DNA of 64,000 nt, taken from the NCBI RefSeq assembly GCF_004117875.1, contig NZ_RAHW01000002.1, forward strand, positions 762,389 to 826,388, written 5' to 3'. Below, piece after piece: positions 17,701-25,884 of the stretch. The stretch is from Geomonas oryzae. GTDB lineage: Bacteria > Desulfobacterota > Desulfuromonadia > Geobacterales > Geobacteraceae. A model generated the notes under the pieces. The model was not told the origin of the DNA. It saw nothing but the letters and a program-made list of their open reading frames with translations, and searched no databases. Made by a program: the position numbers and the translations under genes. Positions within the stretch are counted from its first letter, which is position 1, and the number at the start of each line of letters is the position of its first letter.

Positions 17701-17768
17701 GCGGCGAGCAGCACAAGTGGCAGCACGCAGATCAGAATCAGCCGGGTTAGAAAGGTTCTCAGCGACAT
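14733..17768 (-). CDS. Membrane hybrid histidine kinase (Cache-PAS-GAF-HisKA-HATPase-REC)
   Basis: A 1011-residue kinase. A transmembrane helix at about 8-28 and another at 250-273 enclose a periplasmic Cache-like sensor. Next come PAS (about 325-448, ending TDITERK), GAF (about 458-615), HisKA with His653 (GIAHDFNNMLSV), HATPase (GTGMD, GKGTGLGLSTVYG) and C-terminal REC (LLLTDVVMPMLNG). The GAF domain carries a cysteine cluster: Cys534-535, Cys554, Cys557 and Cys570 (HICVDCPL). This could bind a metal or act as a redox switch. Signal and partner regulators are unknown. Confidence 0.92.
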   Translation of the reverse strand: MSLRTFLTRLILICVLPLVLLAAYLAADNVRTLKRQYELQAKTLTRNVAIALDRQVESLVSGLQVLAASSSVGDPARLGELYQEAQLFHRTFDSHVLLSDLQKQMILNTRVPLGAPLPHLPVVRGRSSFGAVMATGRPAVSDLFFGPVARTPLVSIAVPVVRNGRTTEVLLCLTEASKFQHRLDELVIPADWAVSVVDGSNAVIARRAPKGQPQKVSQSGHGRFRAGATLAPWSVVVEVPEKTYGAPMRGAVLAMFAAIAAATLVSLTGAMLAGRRLARSVEALAQTPGSADAGSPIAEVEEVRGMLLSAASAREKAEATLRESEERLRLLGDNLPESYVYQYHHEPDGKVRFVHLSAGVERVHGVTREAALADPWVLHGQIDPEQLPELAEQEQLSGASLSDFKMELRMRRADGEWRWLQMRSRPRKRSDGIVVWDGVATDITERKLVEARIEHLNRVLRAVRTVDQLIVRERDPLRLTEGVCQLLVEHRGYGSALIVLTDRAGGVLHVAQSGAGDPFPGVAEMLERDGIPSCCRKEIGRTGVFSITEGGHICVDCPLSKGLREQRTMCIVLRYEQDLHGLMVVSLNGHEGGDSEETELFAGLAGDVAFAIHNIEQGRERVRMQDERDRFEAELRQAQKMEAIGQLAGGIAHDFNNMLSVIVGFTQLAMARLDPEDPQYGNLEQVRKAGERSAELTRQLLAFSRKQAAAPKVVDLNEVISDQRKMLSRLIGEDLEVNFQAAADLWNIRIDPSQVHQILTNLAVNARDAVQGVGRVTIATANVTLDPGESMHLQLTPGEYVLLAFSDTGTGMDPQTRERIFEPFFTTKKEGKGTGLGLSTVYGIVRQNAGAIQVESAPGAGTTFRIYFPRTAEEAVTTHENRNQTQAAGTETVLVVEDEEQVLNLTRVMLEEAGYQVLPARSGADALATCESYQGEIHLLLTDVVMPMLNGKELQEQVLKVRPGVKTLFMSGYGEEIIAHRGILDHGTALLSKPFSGEQLLRKVREVLDAQ

Positions 17769-17970
17769 GCCGGCATCCTTGCGCAGGTTCTAGCAGGACA
17801 TGGCTGAAAACGGTGGCCACTGGATCACGCGGGGTGAAGTGACGGGCGAAAACGCACCCGATATTTCAAAATTCCACATGAAAGCGTATCGACATACGCC
17901 CCGGTGACTTTAGCCGATAATGTCTGAAAAAGGTATTGGGGATCAATGATGGGACGGCGCATCATCGACG

Positions 17971-18534
17971 CTATTTCAGCAGCGTGTGTTCAAGAAGGAT
18001 CTTGAGTCCGATGAGGCAAAGGACCACCCCGCCGCAGACCTCCACCCTCTTTCCCCAGTTGTCGCCCAGCTTTCGCCCCAGGAGCATGCCGGTTACCGTG
18101 AGGACGCCCGCGACGATGCCTATGACAACGGAGGGTACCCAGACGCTGACGCCCAGCATGGCGAGGGAAAGACCGACCGCGAAGGCGTCGATGCTGGTGG
18201 CTATGGAAAGCATCACCATGGTGAGTCCGCGGGTCGGATCGGAGGGGTCCCCATCCTCTTCGTCATCGAAGGCCTCGACGATCATCCTTCCGCCCACATA
18301 GGCAAGAAGGCCGAAGGCGATCCAGTGGTCATAGGAGGTGATCCATTTCTGGACCGTGAGCCCCAAAAGCCAGCCGGCGATCGGCATGAGGGCCTGGAAA
18401 AGGCCGAAGTGAAAGCCGAGGCGGAAAAGGTGCCGCCCGGTGATGGGGTTCAAGACCGCGCCCGCAGCGAGGGCGACGGCGAAGGCGTCCATGGCGAGGG
18501 CCACGGCGATCCCCATGATGCTGATCCAATCCAT
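17971..18534 (-). CDS. mntP: Manganese efflux pump MntP
   Basis: A 187-residue six-helix membrane protein of the MntP family. It has the two repeats with conserved acidic motifs, LAMDAFAVALAAG in helix 1 and SIATSIDAFAVGLSLAM in helix 4, whose Asp residues are needed for Mn(II) export. The start ATG 18534 has AGGAG close by; the longer open frame upstream overlaps non-homologous sequence. No yybP-ykoY-like Mn riboswitch was recognised in the 22-bp gap upstream. Confidence 0.92.
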   Translation of the reverse strand: MDWISIMGIAVALAMDAFAVALAAGAVLNPITGRHLFRLGFHFGLFQALMPIAGWLLGLTVQKWITSYDHWIAFGLLAYVGGRMIVEAFDDEEDGDPSDPTRGLTMVMLSIATSIDAFAVGLSLAMLGVSVWVPSVVIGIVAGVLTVTGMLLGRKLGDNWGKRVEVCGGVVLCLIGLKILLEHTLLK

Positions 18535-18556
18535 TGATTCTCCTGCTGATGTGGCC

Positions 18557-18898
18557 TTAGTACCCGTAGTCGAGGCTCTGGATCCGGCAAACGCGGCCGT
18601 CCTGAAGCTCGAGCTGGTACTGGAATTCATTGGGGCCGAAGTTGAAGATCCAGTTGTCCACGACGATGGTGGTGACGGTCGCGGTCTTGGTCCCGTAGGT
18701 CCCCTTCTCCACTACCTTTTTAGAGCTCTGCGTCGCGGTCGCGGGCTCCCCGCATTTCGCCACCACCTCGCCTGCCGAATTGCCGATGGAGACGATCCCC
18801 CCCTTGCACCGCATGCTCTCGGAATCGGCGGCGGAGGCACAGTCAAACGCCGCCAGGGTCACGCAAAGGGCCGCAAGAAAACCGAAGAATGCTTTCAT
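18557..18898 (-). CDS. Secreted DUF2845 protein
   Basis: A 113-residue protein with a signal peptide (residues 1-23, cleavage after ASA). The mature part begins with MRCKGGIVSIGNSAGEVVAKCG, the DUF2845 pattern with two cysteines that may form a disulfide, and ends in the conserved V-C-RIQSLDYGY. It sits 22 bp before mntP on the same strand and could be co-transcribed with it. The function of the family is unknown; periplasmic location is predicted. Confidence 0.83.
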   Translation of the reverse strand: MKAFFGFLAALCVTLAAFDCASAADSESMRCKGGIVSIGNSAGEVVAKCGEPATATQSSKKVVEKGTYGTKTATVTTIVVDNWIFNFGPNEFQYQLELQDGRVCRIQSLDYGY

Positions 18899-18965
18899 AG
18901 CCGTTCCTCCCTCAGGTGTAGTCAGAGCAGGACTATATAGCGGAAGCCTGCTTTTGAAAAGGATA

Positions 18966-20066
18966 TTACGCCGCGCGTCTGCCGATTACGTGCACCGAGG
19001 TGGCCTTGAAGGAGGCGAAGATCTCCTTACCCTCGAACAGGGCAAGCTCCGCGAACGATTCCCGGGTGACGTAGGCTGTGAGCGGGAAACCGCAGTCAAG
19101 ACGCAGCTCGAGGAAGGGGCCCATCGTGGCGATGCCTACGACGCGCCCTGCGAAATGGTTGCGGGCACTGCTTTTCTCCTCGGAATGGCCCAGGCTCACG
19201 GTGACGTTCTCGGGACGGATACAGCAGTAGACGAACGCGCCGAGCTGCGCCTCCCCCACCGTATCTATTTCGCTTCCCGCCACCCGAACCGTCATCCGCT
19301 GGTCCCGGTTGTCAACCACCTCTCCTTCGAGGATGGTCTCCATCCCGACGAAGTTGGCGACGAACTCGTTCACGGGATGGTTCATCACCGCGGCAGGGGT
19401 CCCTTCCTGGACGATGCGCCCGCCGTTCATCACCACGATGCGCTGCGACATCCTGAGCGCTTCGGACTGGTCGTGGGTGACCAGGATGGCGGCGATGCCG
19501 CGGTCGCGGATGATGCCGTCCATGTCCTCGGTGAGCGCCTGTCTCGTGGGGGGATCGAGGTTGGCGAAAGGCTCGTCGAAAAGAATCACCTCGGGTTCCA
19601 CGGCAAAGGCGCGGGCGAGACTCACGCGGCGCGCCTCGCCGCCGGAGAGCTTGCGCGCCGAGCGCTGCGCCATGTCGGCAAGCCGGAAGCGCTCCAGGTA
19701 GGACGTGACCCGGCTCTTGATCTCGCCGCGCCCCATCCCCCTGATCTTCAGCCCGCTCGCCACGTTGTCGAAGACGGTGGCGTCGAAGAGAAGCGGTTCC
19801 TGAAGCACCATGGCGATGCTGCGGCGTACCTTGAGCCAATCGGCGGAATTCGCTATCTGACGCCCCCGGTAGGAGACGGTGCCGCTGCTACGCTTGATAA
19901 GACCCAAAAGGGAAAGAAGCAGCGTAGACTTCCCGGCGCCGTTTGGTCCGATCAGTGAGACGAATTCGTTTTCCGACAAAGAAAAAGAGGGTATATCGAG
20001 CACCGGCACGCCGCCTCGATCCACCCTCAGCCCTTTCAGGTCGAGCACGTTTTGTTGCTGTGTCAT
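18966..20066 (-). CDS. tupC: Tungstate ABC transporter ATPase TupC
   Basis: A 366-residue ATP-binding subunit: Walker A GPNGAGKST, signature LSGGEARRVSLARA, Walker B VILFDEPFANLD, and a C-terminal TOBE-type extension (about 265-366) that may bind oxyanion. It overlaps the permease gene by four bases and is the last gene of tupABC. Assignment to tungstate rather than molybdate follows from the TupA-type binding protein and TupB-type permease next to it. Confidence 0.92.
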   Translation of the reverse strand: MTQQQNVLDLKGLRVDRGGVPVLDIPSFSLSENEFVSLIGPNGAGKSTLLLSLLGLIKRSSGTVSYRGRQIANSADWLKVRRSIAMVLQEPLLFDATVFDNVASGLKIRGMGRGEIKSRVTSYLERFRLADMAQRSARKLSGGEARRVSLARAFAVEPEVILFDEPFANLDPPTRQALTEDMDGIIRDRGIAAILVTHDQSEALRMSQRIVVMNGGRIVQEGTPAAVMNHPVNEFVANFVGMETILEGEVVDNRDQRMTVRVAGSEIDTVGEAQLGAFVYCCIRPENVTVSLGHSEEKSSARNHFAGRVVGIATMGPFLELRLDCGFPLTAYVTRESFAELALFEGKEIFASFKATSVHVIGRRAA

Positions 20067-20761
20067 CTAGGCCTTTCTCGCTGCTGGATGTAGGTAAGGA
20101 TGTAGTTGACCGCGAAGCAGAATAGCAGAAGGATCACCGACAGGGCAATGGCGATGTCGAAATTGCCCCGCCCGGTCTCCATCACCGTCGCCGTGGTGAG
20201 GACGCGGGTATAGCCGCGCACGTTGCCCCCCACCATGATGGAGGCGCCCACCTCGGAGATGACCCCGCCGAAACCGGCCATGACGCCGGCCATAAGCGGC
20301 AGCCTCGCCTCCCGGACGAGCATCATGACCATCTGCTTTCTGGTGGCGCCGAGGGCGAGGATCTGCAGCCTCAGGTTCGCCGGGAGGTTCTGCATGGCGC
20401 CGATGGTGATCCCCATGACGATGGGGGTGGCGATGACGGTCTGCGCGATGACGATGGCGGTCGGGGTGTAGAGAAGTTCCAGGTAGCCCAACGGGCCGTT
20501 TCTCCAGAGCATGATGGAAACGAACAGGCCCACCACCACCGGCGGCAGGCCCATCCCGGTATTCACCACGCTCACCAGGATCTTCTTGCCGGGGAAGCTC
20601 GTCAGGGCGACCAGCGTCCCCGCCGAGATGCCGATGACAAGCGAGAAGAGCGTGGCGAGTCCGGAGACCTTGAGCGAAAGCCAGGCGATGCCCAGCACCT
20701 CGCTGTCGAGCGAAGCGAGGAGCTGGGCGGCCTTTAAGATCCCTTCAAGGATTACGTCCAT
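20063..20761 (-). CDS. tupB: Tungstate ABC transporter permease TupB
   Basis: A 232-residue inner-membrane permease with five or six hydrophobic segments. The ABC-coupling EAA-type loop reads LGATRKQMVMMLVREARLPL and the family motif EVGASIMVGGNVRGYTRVLTT is characteristic of TupB. It starts 3 bp after tupA and overlaps tupC, so the three genes form one transcription unit. Confidence 0.93.
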   Translation of the reverse strand: MDVILEGILKAAQLLASLDSEVLGIAWLSLKVSGLATLFSLVIGISAGTLVALTSFPGKKILVSVVNTGMGLPPVVVGLFVSIMLWRNGPLGYLELLYTPTAIVIAQTVIATPIVMGITIGAMQNLPANLRLQILALGATRKQMVMMLVREARLPLMAGVMAGFGGVISEVGASIMVGGNVRGYTRVLTTATVMETGRGNFDIAIALSVILLLFCFAVNYILTYIQQRERPR

Positions 20762-20764
20762 TAA

Positions 20765-21631
20765 TTACAGCCCCAGGCTCTTCGGGTCTTTGCCGGCATC
20801 CGGGAAGAAGAGCGGGGAACCGAACTCCTTCTTGCCGAAGGTGGCGATGATCCCCTGGACCTTCTTGGAGACCATGAAGTCGGCGAACGCCTTGGCGCCG
20901 GCGTTGTTCACCTTGGGCCACTTGGCGGGGTTCACCTCGATGACGTGGTAGACGTTGAGGAGCTTCGGCTCGCCTTCCACCATGATCTGCAGGCCGAGAT
21001 GCGCCTTCTTGTTGAGGGCCAGATAGGTGCCGCGGTCGGAGAGGAGGTACCCCTTCTTCTCGGCGGCGACGTTCAGGGTCTCACCCATGCCGAGACCGGT
21101 CTGCTGGAACCACTTCTGCCCTTCGGGGTTGATGCCGGCGGCCTTCAAAAGCCCCTTCTCCTTGGCGTGGGTCCCGGAGTTGTCACCCCTGGAGAGCCAG
21201 AGGGAGCCGGTCTTTGCGACGGTCTTAAGCGCCTCGGCGGCGGTCTTCGTGCCGCGGATCTTCGCGGGATCGCCCGCCGGACCGAGGATGATGAAGTCGT
21301 TGTGCATGACGAGCTTTCTGTTCTGCCCGAAACCGCCTTCCATGAACTTCTTCTCGGCCTCCGGGGAGTGCACGAGGAGCACGTCCGCCTCACCCTTCTC
21401 CCCCATCTTCATGGCCTGGCCGGAACCTACCGAGATGGTCTTGACGAAGTAGCCGGTCTGCTTCTCGAAGATCGGGATCAGCACGTCGAGAAGACCGGAA
21501 TCCTGCGTCGAGGTGGTGGTGGCGAGGATGAGGTTTTTCTGCTCGGCGGCCCAACCGGTGGAGACCGAGGCGACCGCGCTCACGAGGAACAGGGCGACGA
21601 ACAGGGGAAGCATTCTTAGGATTCGATTCAT
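20765..21631 (-). CDS. tupA: Tungstate-binding periplasmic protein TupA
   Basis: A 288-residue protein with a signal peptide (cleavage after STGWA). The mature N-terminus has ATTTSTQDSGLLDVL, the TTTS motif of TupA that contacts tungstate, followed by VGSGQAMKMGEKGEADVLLVH and SRGDNSGTHAKE. Geobacter-type aldehyde oxidoreductases and formate dehydrogenases need W or Mo, which gives the physiological context. A ModE-type operator lies 45-70 bp upstream of the ATG. Confidence 0.93.
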   Translation of the reverse strand: MNRILRMLPLFVALFLVSAVASVSTGWAAEQKNLILATTTSTQDSGLLDVLIPIFEKQTGYFVKTISVGSGQAMKMGEKGEADVLLVHSPEAEKKFMEGGFGQNRKLVMHNDFIILGPAGDPAKIRGTKTAAEALKTVAKTGSLWLSRGDNSGTHAKEKGLLKAAGINPEGQKWFQQTGLGMGETLNVAAEKKGYLLSDRGTYLALNKKAHLGLQIMVEGEPKLLNVYHVIEVNPAKWPKVNNAGAKAFADFMVSKKVQGIIATFGKKEFGSPLFFPDAGKDPKSLGL

Positions 21632-21675
21632 GCAGGGCTACTCCTTTTTTAGTGATTTTTTCCGCGTGCCGCCAA

Positions 21676-21701
21676 GCGTCATAGTGCTCCGAATATAGCG
21701 A
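21676..21701 (-). promoter_or_regulatory. Candidate ModE operator upstream of tupA
   Basis: On the minus strand TCGCTATATT-N6-ACTATGACGC has the 10-6-10 geometry of the E. coli ModE site (TCGCTATATA-N6-TATATAACGA). The left half matches 9 of 10 bases and the right half 6 of 10. A ModE-family gene lies immediately upstream. Confidence 0.55.
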
Positions 21702-21710
21702 CACGCCTGG

Positions 21711-21736
21711 AAAAAGGGACGGGGTGTCCGTCCCCT
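21711..21736 (-). terminator. Terminator between modE and tupA
   Basis: Stem GGGACGG / CCGTCCC followed on the minus strand by TTTTT. It separates modE from tupABC and supports a separate tup promoter. Confidence 0.7.
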
Positions 21737-21745
21737 TACTTGGTT

Positions 21746-22597
21746 TCAGCTTACGCCGAGGATGACGCTCGAGGCCTTGAAGAGGGTGCAGGCGTGTCCG
21801 CCGACCTTGAGGGCCAGGGTGGTCCCGCTTTCATGCGTGATCACGGCGCTTATCGTGTTGCCGCCGCCCACCTCGACGTCGACTTCCGTGGAGACGGCTC
21901 CCTCGATCACCTTGACGACGGTGCCGCACATGACGTTGCGGGCGCTGATTTTCGCGTCGTGCAGGTCGGTCCCGACCATGACGGAACTCGCCTTGATGAT
22001 GGCATAGGCGGAGCCGCCTTCCCTGAGGGCAAGGTTATCGACGGCGCCGTTGGTGATGACGGCGACAAGCGGGGCTCCGCCGGTGAGGGTGAGGGTGACC
22101 TCGGCGTTGACCGGCCCTCGGGTGATCCTGGTGATGGTTCCGGACAAAACGTTGCGGGCGCTGACTTTCATGGAAATCCTCCTCAGGAGCTGGTACAGGC
22201 TTGCCGTGTCGCCGAGTCTCCCCTCGAGATTCTCCAGGAATTTACGGTGCTCTTCCTGGAGCACTCCGTACTGCTTCACAACCTCTTTGCCGTATGGGGT
22301 GAGGGTCGTTCCACCGCCGCCCCTGCCGCCGGTGACGCGTTCGACGAGCGGCTTTTCCGCCAGGTTGTTGATCATGTTGACCAGGTCCCACGCGTTCTTG
22401 TAACTGATCCCCACCGCCTTCGCAGCCTTGGTGATGGAGCCTAGCTCGTCTATCGTCTCAAGCAGTTTGATCCGGTCCAGCCCAAGGAACTTCTGGTCGT
22501 CCTTGTGGAACCAGAGAGCCCCTTCGAGCTCAATGCCGCGTTTTACGCCCTGGCTCAAAATCTCACCTCGATGCACCCAATGACATAGATACTTCAT
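21746..22597 (-). CDS. modE: ModE-family molybdate/tungstate-responsive regulator
   Basis: A protein of up to 283 residues. Its winged helix-turn-helix (about 35-125) contains SITKAAKAVGISYKNAWDLV, the ModE recognition segment. Two Mop/TOBE oxyanion-binding domains follow, starting SARNVLSGTI and SARNVMCGTV. It should sense cytoplasmic molybdate or tungstate and repress uptake, most likely of tupABC just downstream. The start is uncertain: ATG 22597 has no clear ribosome-binding site, while TTG 22558 has AGGTGAG a few bases before it and would give about 270 residues. Confidence 0.88.
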   Translation of the reverse strand: MKYLCHWVHRGEILSQGVKRGIELEGALWFHKDDQKFLGLDRIKLLETIDELGSITKAAKAVGISYKNAWDLVNMINNLAEKPLVERVTGGRGGGGTTLTPYGKEVVKQYGVLQEEHRKFLENLEGRLGDTASLYQLLRRISMKVSARNVLSGTITRITRGPVNAEVTLTLTGGAPLVAVITNGAVDNLALREGGSAYAIIKASSVMVGTDLHDAKISARNVMCGTVVKVIEGAVSTEVDVEVGGGNTISAVITHESGTTLALKVGGHACTLFKASSVILGVS

Positions 22598-22624
22598 TCA
22601 CTGTCTCAGCGCAGAATTCGAGTC

Positions 22625-22652
22625 AGTATACGTCGAAGACAGTCAGTGTAAA
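22625..22652 (-). promoter_or_regulatory. Promoter of modE with direct repeats
   Basis: On the minus strand TTTACA (22652-22647), 16-bp spacer, TATACT (22630-22625). Two direct repeats, GTCAGTATA and GTCAGTGTA, are 21 bp apart and span the promoter, so a factor may bind on one DNA face. The rest of 22598-22772 shows nothing else. Confidence 0.55.
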
Positions 22653-22772
22653 GTTAATCACCAATAGAAATACGATTGGGCAGCCGTTATATCACAAACA
22701 ACATAGCGTAAACAAGAAAAGTAGGAAGGTGGGGGCGTATACATTTTTTCGGTCCCGGGACTACCGATGCTC

Positions 22773-23552
22773 TCACGTAGCCGCGTTTGTGGCCGATAGA
22801 AACTCCGCCCGGTTCCAGGTGGTCATGCAGGAGGGATGCAGGGGATCGGGCCGGCAAAGGTAGGTTTCGTCGCCGGGATGCTCGGTTATGCGCAGCCCAG
22901 CGGAGCGGAGCATCGCCTCGATACCGGCGTGGTTTGCGATCCACCAGTTGGTCGGGTCGCCCGCGAAGCGCTCCTCGATGAAGGACATCTTCGGCCACCC
23001 AGGCTCGAGGAGGGCGTCGCGTTCGTTGATCCAGAAATCGTGCTGCCCCGCCACCTCTCGGCCGGGCATGGTGATGGTCTGGAAAACGAGCATCCCCGCC
23101 GTCTTCTGGGCCACGATATCGAGGGCGAGCATCGGGTAGCGCAGGTGGTAGAAGACCCCCATGAAGAGGACGAGGTCGAACTTCCCCTTGATGCGCGCCA
23201 AGTCGTACACCTGCATCTGCCGGAATTCGACCCGGTCGCGCAGGCCGTACTGCTCGGCCGCCCAGTCCGCCTGCTCCAGGTAGTGACCATCGCAGTCGAT
23301 CCCCAGGACGCGGGCTCCGCGGCGCGCCAGTTCGAAGGAGTAGAAACCGGCATTGCAGCCGATGTCGAGCGCGCTCCAGCCGTTCAGGTCTTCGGGGATG
23401 CAGTCGGAGATCTCGCGCCATTTGAAAGACGGAAAGTCTCCCAGGAAGTGGTCCGGGGCCGTTTCGGTTCCGTCCGGCAGGTGCAGGTTGTGAAACCAGG
23501 GGGAGAGTTCCTTGATGTCTTCTTCCAGCGTTCTCGGTTTCGCGTGGTTCAT
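22773..23552 (-). CDS. SAM-dependent methyltransferase (glycan-cluster associated)
   Basis: A 259-residue class I methyltransferase. Motif I is ALDIGCNAGFYSFELARRG (residues about 61-79), the acidic end of strand 2 is GIDCDGHYL, and LVLFMGVFYHLRYP is motif IV. It resembles the family annotated TIGR04290, which recurs with glycosyltransferases of the kind found next to it. It is the last gene of the minus-strand glycan cluster and probably methylates a sugar or the glycan end. Substrate unknown. Confidence 0.8.
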   Translation of the reverse strand: MNHAKPRTLEEDIKELSPWFHNLHLPDGTETAPDHFLGDFPSFKWREISDCIPEDLNGWSALDIGCNAGFYSFELARRGARVLGIDCDGHYLEQADWAAEQYGLRDRVEFRQMQVYDLARIKGKFDLVLFMGVFYHLRYPMLALDIVAQKTAGMLVFQTITMPGREVAGQHDFWINERDALLEPGWPKMSFIEERFAGDPTNWWIANHAGIEAMLRSAGLRITEHPGDETYLCRPDPLHPSCMTTWNRAEFLSATNAAT

Positions 23553-23584
23553 GCGGCTACCTTTCGAAAAGAATTTGACTCCCG

Positions 23585-23613
23585 GGGGACTTGCTCCGCA
23601 GGTGCCAGTCCCC
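23585..23613. repeat. GGGGAC...GTCCCC hairpin repeat, copy 1
   Basis: GGGGAC and GTCCCC arms surround a conserved core (CTCCGCAGGTGCC). A second copy is at 61435-61462. Both are intergenic. Confidence 0.6.
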
Positions 23614-23627
23614 CTCCGGAGGGAGGA

Positions 23628-24683
23628 CTACAGAGCGGTCAGGTATTCCTCGAGTTCCTCGGCGCGACAGGCGGCGGAGTGGTGGCCGAGCACCCGGGCG
23701 CGTGCTCGCTCTCCGATGGCGCGACGCTCCTCCTCCGGAAAGCGCTGCAGGAAACGAAGCATCTCTTCGGCACTGGAGGCGACGAGGATCTCCTCGCCCG
23801 GTGTGAAGAACTCTTCCAGCCCCGGCCAGCGGTCCGACACAACTGGAACGGCGCAGGCGGCCGCCTCGAAAAGACGCACGCTCGGAGAATACCCCGCAAC
23901 GAGCATCTGCCTCCGGGTCAGGTTGAGCGTGAAGCGCTGCGAGCTGTAGAACTCGCTGTGACACTCGGGAGGAAGATGCTCGATGTGATGCGTGTTCTCC
24001 GGCCAATTGAGCGAGGCGGGATACTGGGCGCCGGCGACCACGAAGCGCCCCTTGCGCCAGTGGGAGGCGGCCTGGAAAAGGAGCTGCTCCAGACCGGGCT
24101 GCCGGTCGTCACTGTAGGTTCCGAGGTACCCCAGATCCCAGCGCGGCGTAACCGGCATCGGGAAATGCACCAGCGGATCGACGGAGCAGTAAAGGGGGCG
24201 CGCGGCACGGGAGCCGTAGTGACGCTCGAGATGGTCGAGGGTCGGGCCGCCGGTGAAGGAGAGATAGAGGTCGTAGCAGGGAATCAGGTCCTCGCTCAGG
24301 TACTGGCACTCCCCCCTGGCAAGGGCGGCCAGGGTCACCGGGGTGTCGATGTCGTAGAATGCCTTGATTCCCTTCGCGTGCCGGCTCACCCACTTTCCGA
24401 CCTCGATCCCCTGGTAGACGTAGGAGCCGACGATGACGCAATCCGCATCACAGATCTCGGGGCCGTATTCCGAGAAAAGCTCGTCCAGTGAGCCGTAGAG
24501 AAGCGTCCTGCAGAAGGGGGGCTCCGGGAGGTCGCGGTGCGCCTCGTACCAGCGTGCGTCGCGCTCAAGGAAGAGGATCTCGTGCCCGCGGCGGTCCATT
24601 TCCCGCAAAAGGCCGCGGTAGGTGGTGGCATGACCGTTTCCCCAGGAAGAGGTGATCGAGAGCCCAAGGACGACTATCTTCAT
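23628..24683 (-). CDS. CgeB-like glycosyltransferase 1
   Basis: A 351-residue GT-B fold protein. The N-terminus MKIVVLGLSITSSWGNGHAT and the C-terminal PSVRLFEAAACAVPVVSDRW, followed by GLEEFFTPGEEILVA, match CgeB/Glyco_trans_1_2 proteins, in which the latter region binds the sugar nucleotide. The start ATG overlaps the stop of the next transferase upstream (ATGA), showing translational coupling. It is one of three related transferases in the cluster. Donor and acceptor are unknown. Confidence 0.85.
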   Translation of the reverse strand: MKIVVLGLSITSSWGNGHATTYRGLLREMDRRGHEILFLERDARWYEAHRDLPEPPFCRTLLYGSLDELFSEYGPEICDADCVIVGSYVYQGIEVGKWVSRHAKGIKAFYDIDTPVTLAALARGECQYLSEDLIPCYDLYLSFTGGPTLDHLERHYGSRAARPLYCSVDPLVHFPMPVTPRWDLGYLGTYSDDRQPGLEQLLFQAASHWRKGRFVVAGAQYPASLNWPENTHHIEHLPPECHSEFYSSQRFTLNLTRRQMLVAGYSPSVRLFEAAACAVPVVSDRWPGLEEFFTPGEEILVASSAEEMLRFLQRFPEEERRAIGERARARVLGHHSAACRAEELEEYLTAL

Positions 24684-25783
24684 GACCACCTCCCGGTGCG
24701 CCGCGCCGATCCGGCAGAAAAGATCTCCTCGAACTGCCTGGCCCGATGCGCGTAGGTGTGCTCGGCGCGCACCCGCGCCCGCGCCTTACGCCCCACCTCC
24801 GCGGCAAGCGCAGGGGTAAGCCGATCCAGGATCTGCGCCACCTCCTCGCCGTTGGCCGCGACCAGGATCTCGCGCTCCGGCTCGAAGAACTCGCCGATTC
24901 CCTCCCAGAGGTCGGTGATCATGCAGGCGCCGGCACCCGCTGCCTCGAAGACGCGGGTGGCAGGTGAAAAGCCGTTTCGCGCCATGCCGTCGCGGCTCAC
25001 GTTCAGAACCGCCATCGGGCTGCAGTTGAACGCGTTGTGGTCGCCGGTTCCGAGGTGACCGATGTAACGAACGTTTTCGCTTTTGGATTTATCCTCCCAG
25101 CCGCTGCCGGCCAAGAGGAAGCTGCGCCGGGGGAGGCTTTGGGCGACGGTCAGGAAGAACTCCTCGACGCGCCGTTCGCGGTCGGGCAGACGGTTCCCCA
25201 GGAAGGAGAGGTCGGCACGCAACCGCTCGTCGGGGGGGACCGGGTGATGGGTGTCCGGGTCGAGTGCGTTGTAGATGGGAACGCACTCCCGCGCACCGAA
25301 GCCCTTGTAGGCGCGCACGACGGGATCGCCGCCGCCGTAGGTGAGGATCATGTCGTACTGCGGCACGAGGGGGAGAAAGGGGTCTGCAGGGTCGGTTCCG
25401 ATCCGCTCCAGGGTCGCCGGTGCGTCCACGTCCCAGAGGATCACCAGGGTCCCTTCCCGTTTCAGGCGGAGCACTTCGGCCTCGAGCAGCGCGTCGAAGA
25501 CCCCGACGCCGCTTGCCTTCACCACGAGGTCCGAGCCGCGAGCGGCCTCGAGGGATCGGAACACCCCCTCCTCGGTAGCCGGGTAGACCACCACGGTCGC
25601 CCAGTCCGGGTCCTCCATGTCGCGGTGCGCCTGGCGGCCGTAGGCGTCGGGCTCGTAGAAGGTGACACGGTGCCCGAGGCTAGCAAGCGCCCGGACCATG
25701 CCGCGGTAATAGGTGGCGGCACCGTTCCAGTAGGCGGAGACCAGGCTCGAGGCGAAGAAGGAGATGTTGAGCGGTGCGGCCAT
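24680..25783 (-). CDS. CgeB-like glycosyltransferase 2
   Basis: A 367-residue GT-B protein, paralogous to its neighbours: N-terminal NISFFASSLVSAYWNGAATY and C-terminal PATRVFEAAGAGACMITDLW, then GIGEFFEPEREILVA. ATG is preceded by AAGGAAA. It overlaps the downstream transferase by four bases. Upstream is a 350-bp gap containing two copies of the C/G-rich repeat, so it may start a separate transcript or be reached by read-through. Confidence 0.85.
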   Translation of the reverse strand: MAAPLNISFFASSLVSAYWNGAATYYRGMVRALASLGHRVTFYEPDAYGRQAHRDMEDPDWATVVVYPATEEGVFRSLEAARGSDLVVKASGVGVFDALLEAEVLRLKREGTLVILWDVDAPATLERIGTDPADPFLPLVPQYDMILTYGGGDPVVRAYKGFGARECVPIYNALDPDTHHPVPPDERLRADLSFLGNRLPDRERRVEEFFLTVAQSLPRRSFLLAGSGWEDKSKSENVRYIGHLGTGDHNAFNCSPMAVLNVSRDGMARNGFSPATRVFEAAGAGACMITDLWEGIGEFFEPEREILVAANGEEVAQILDRLTPALAAEVGRKARARVRAEHTYAHRARQFEEIFSAGSARRTGRWS

Positions 25784-25884
25784 GGGGGTTTTCCTTTCTA
25801 TGCGGTTCTTCGAAGCGTCCCGAGGTTGACCGGGAATTCCGGGAAACCAATGTGTGTTCCCTCAAAGCAGGAAGCTGGCCCAGC

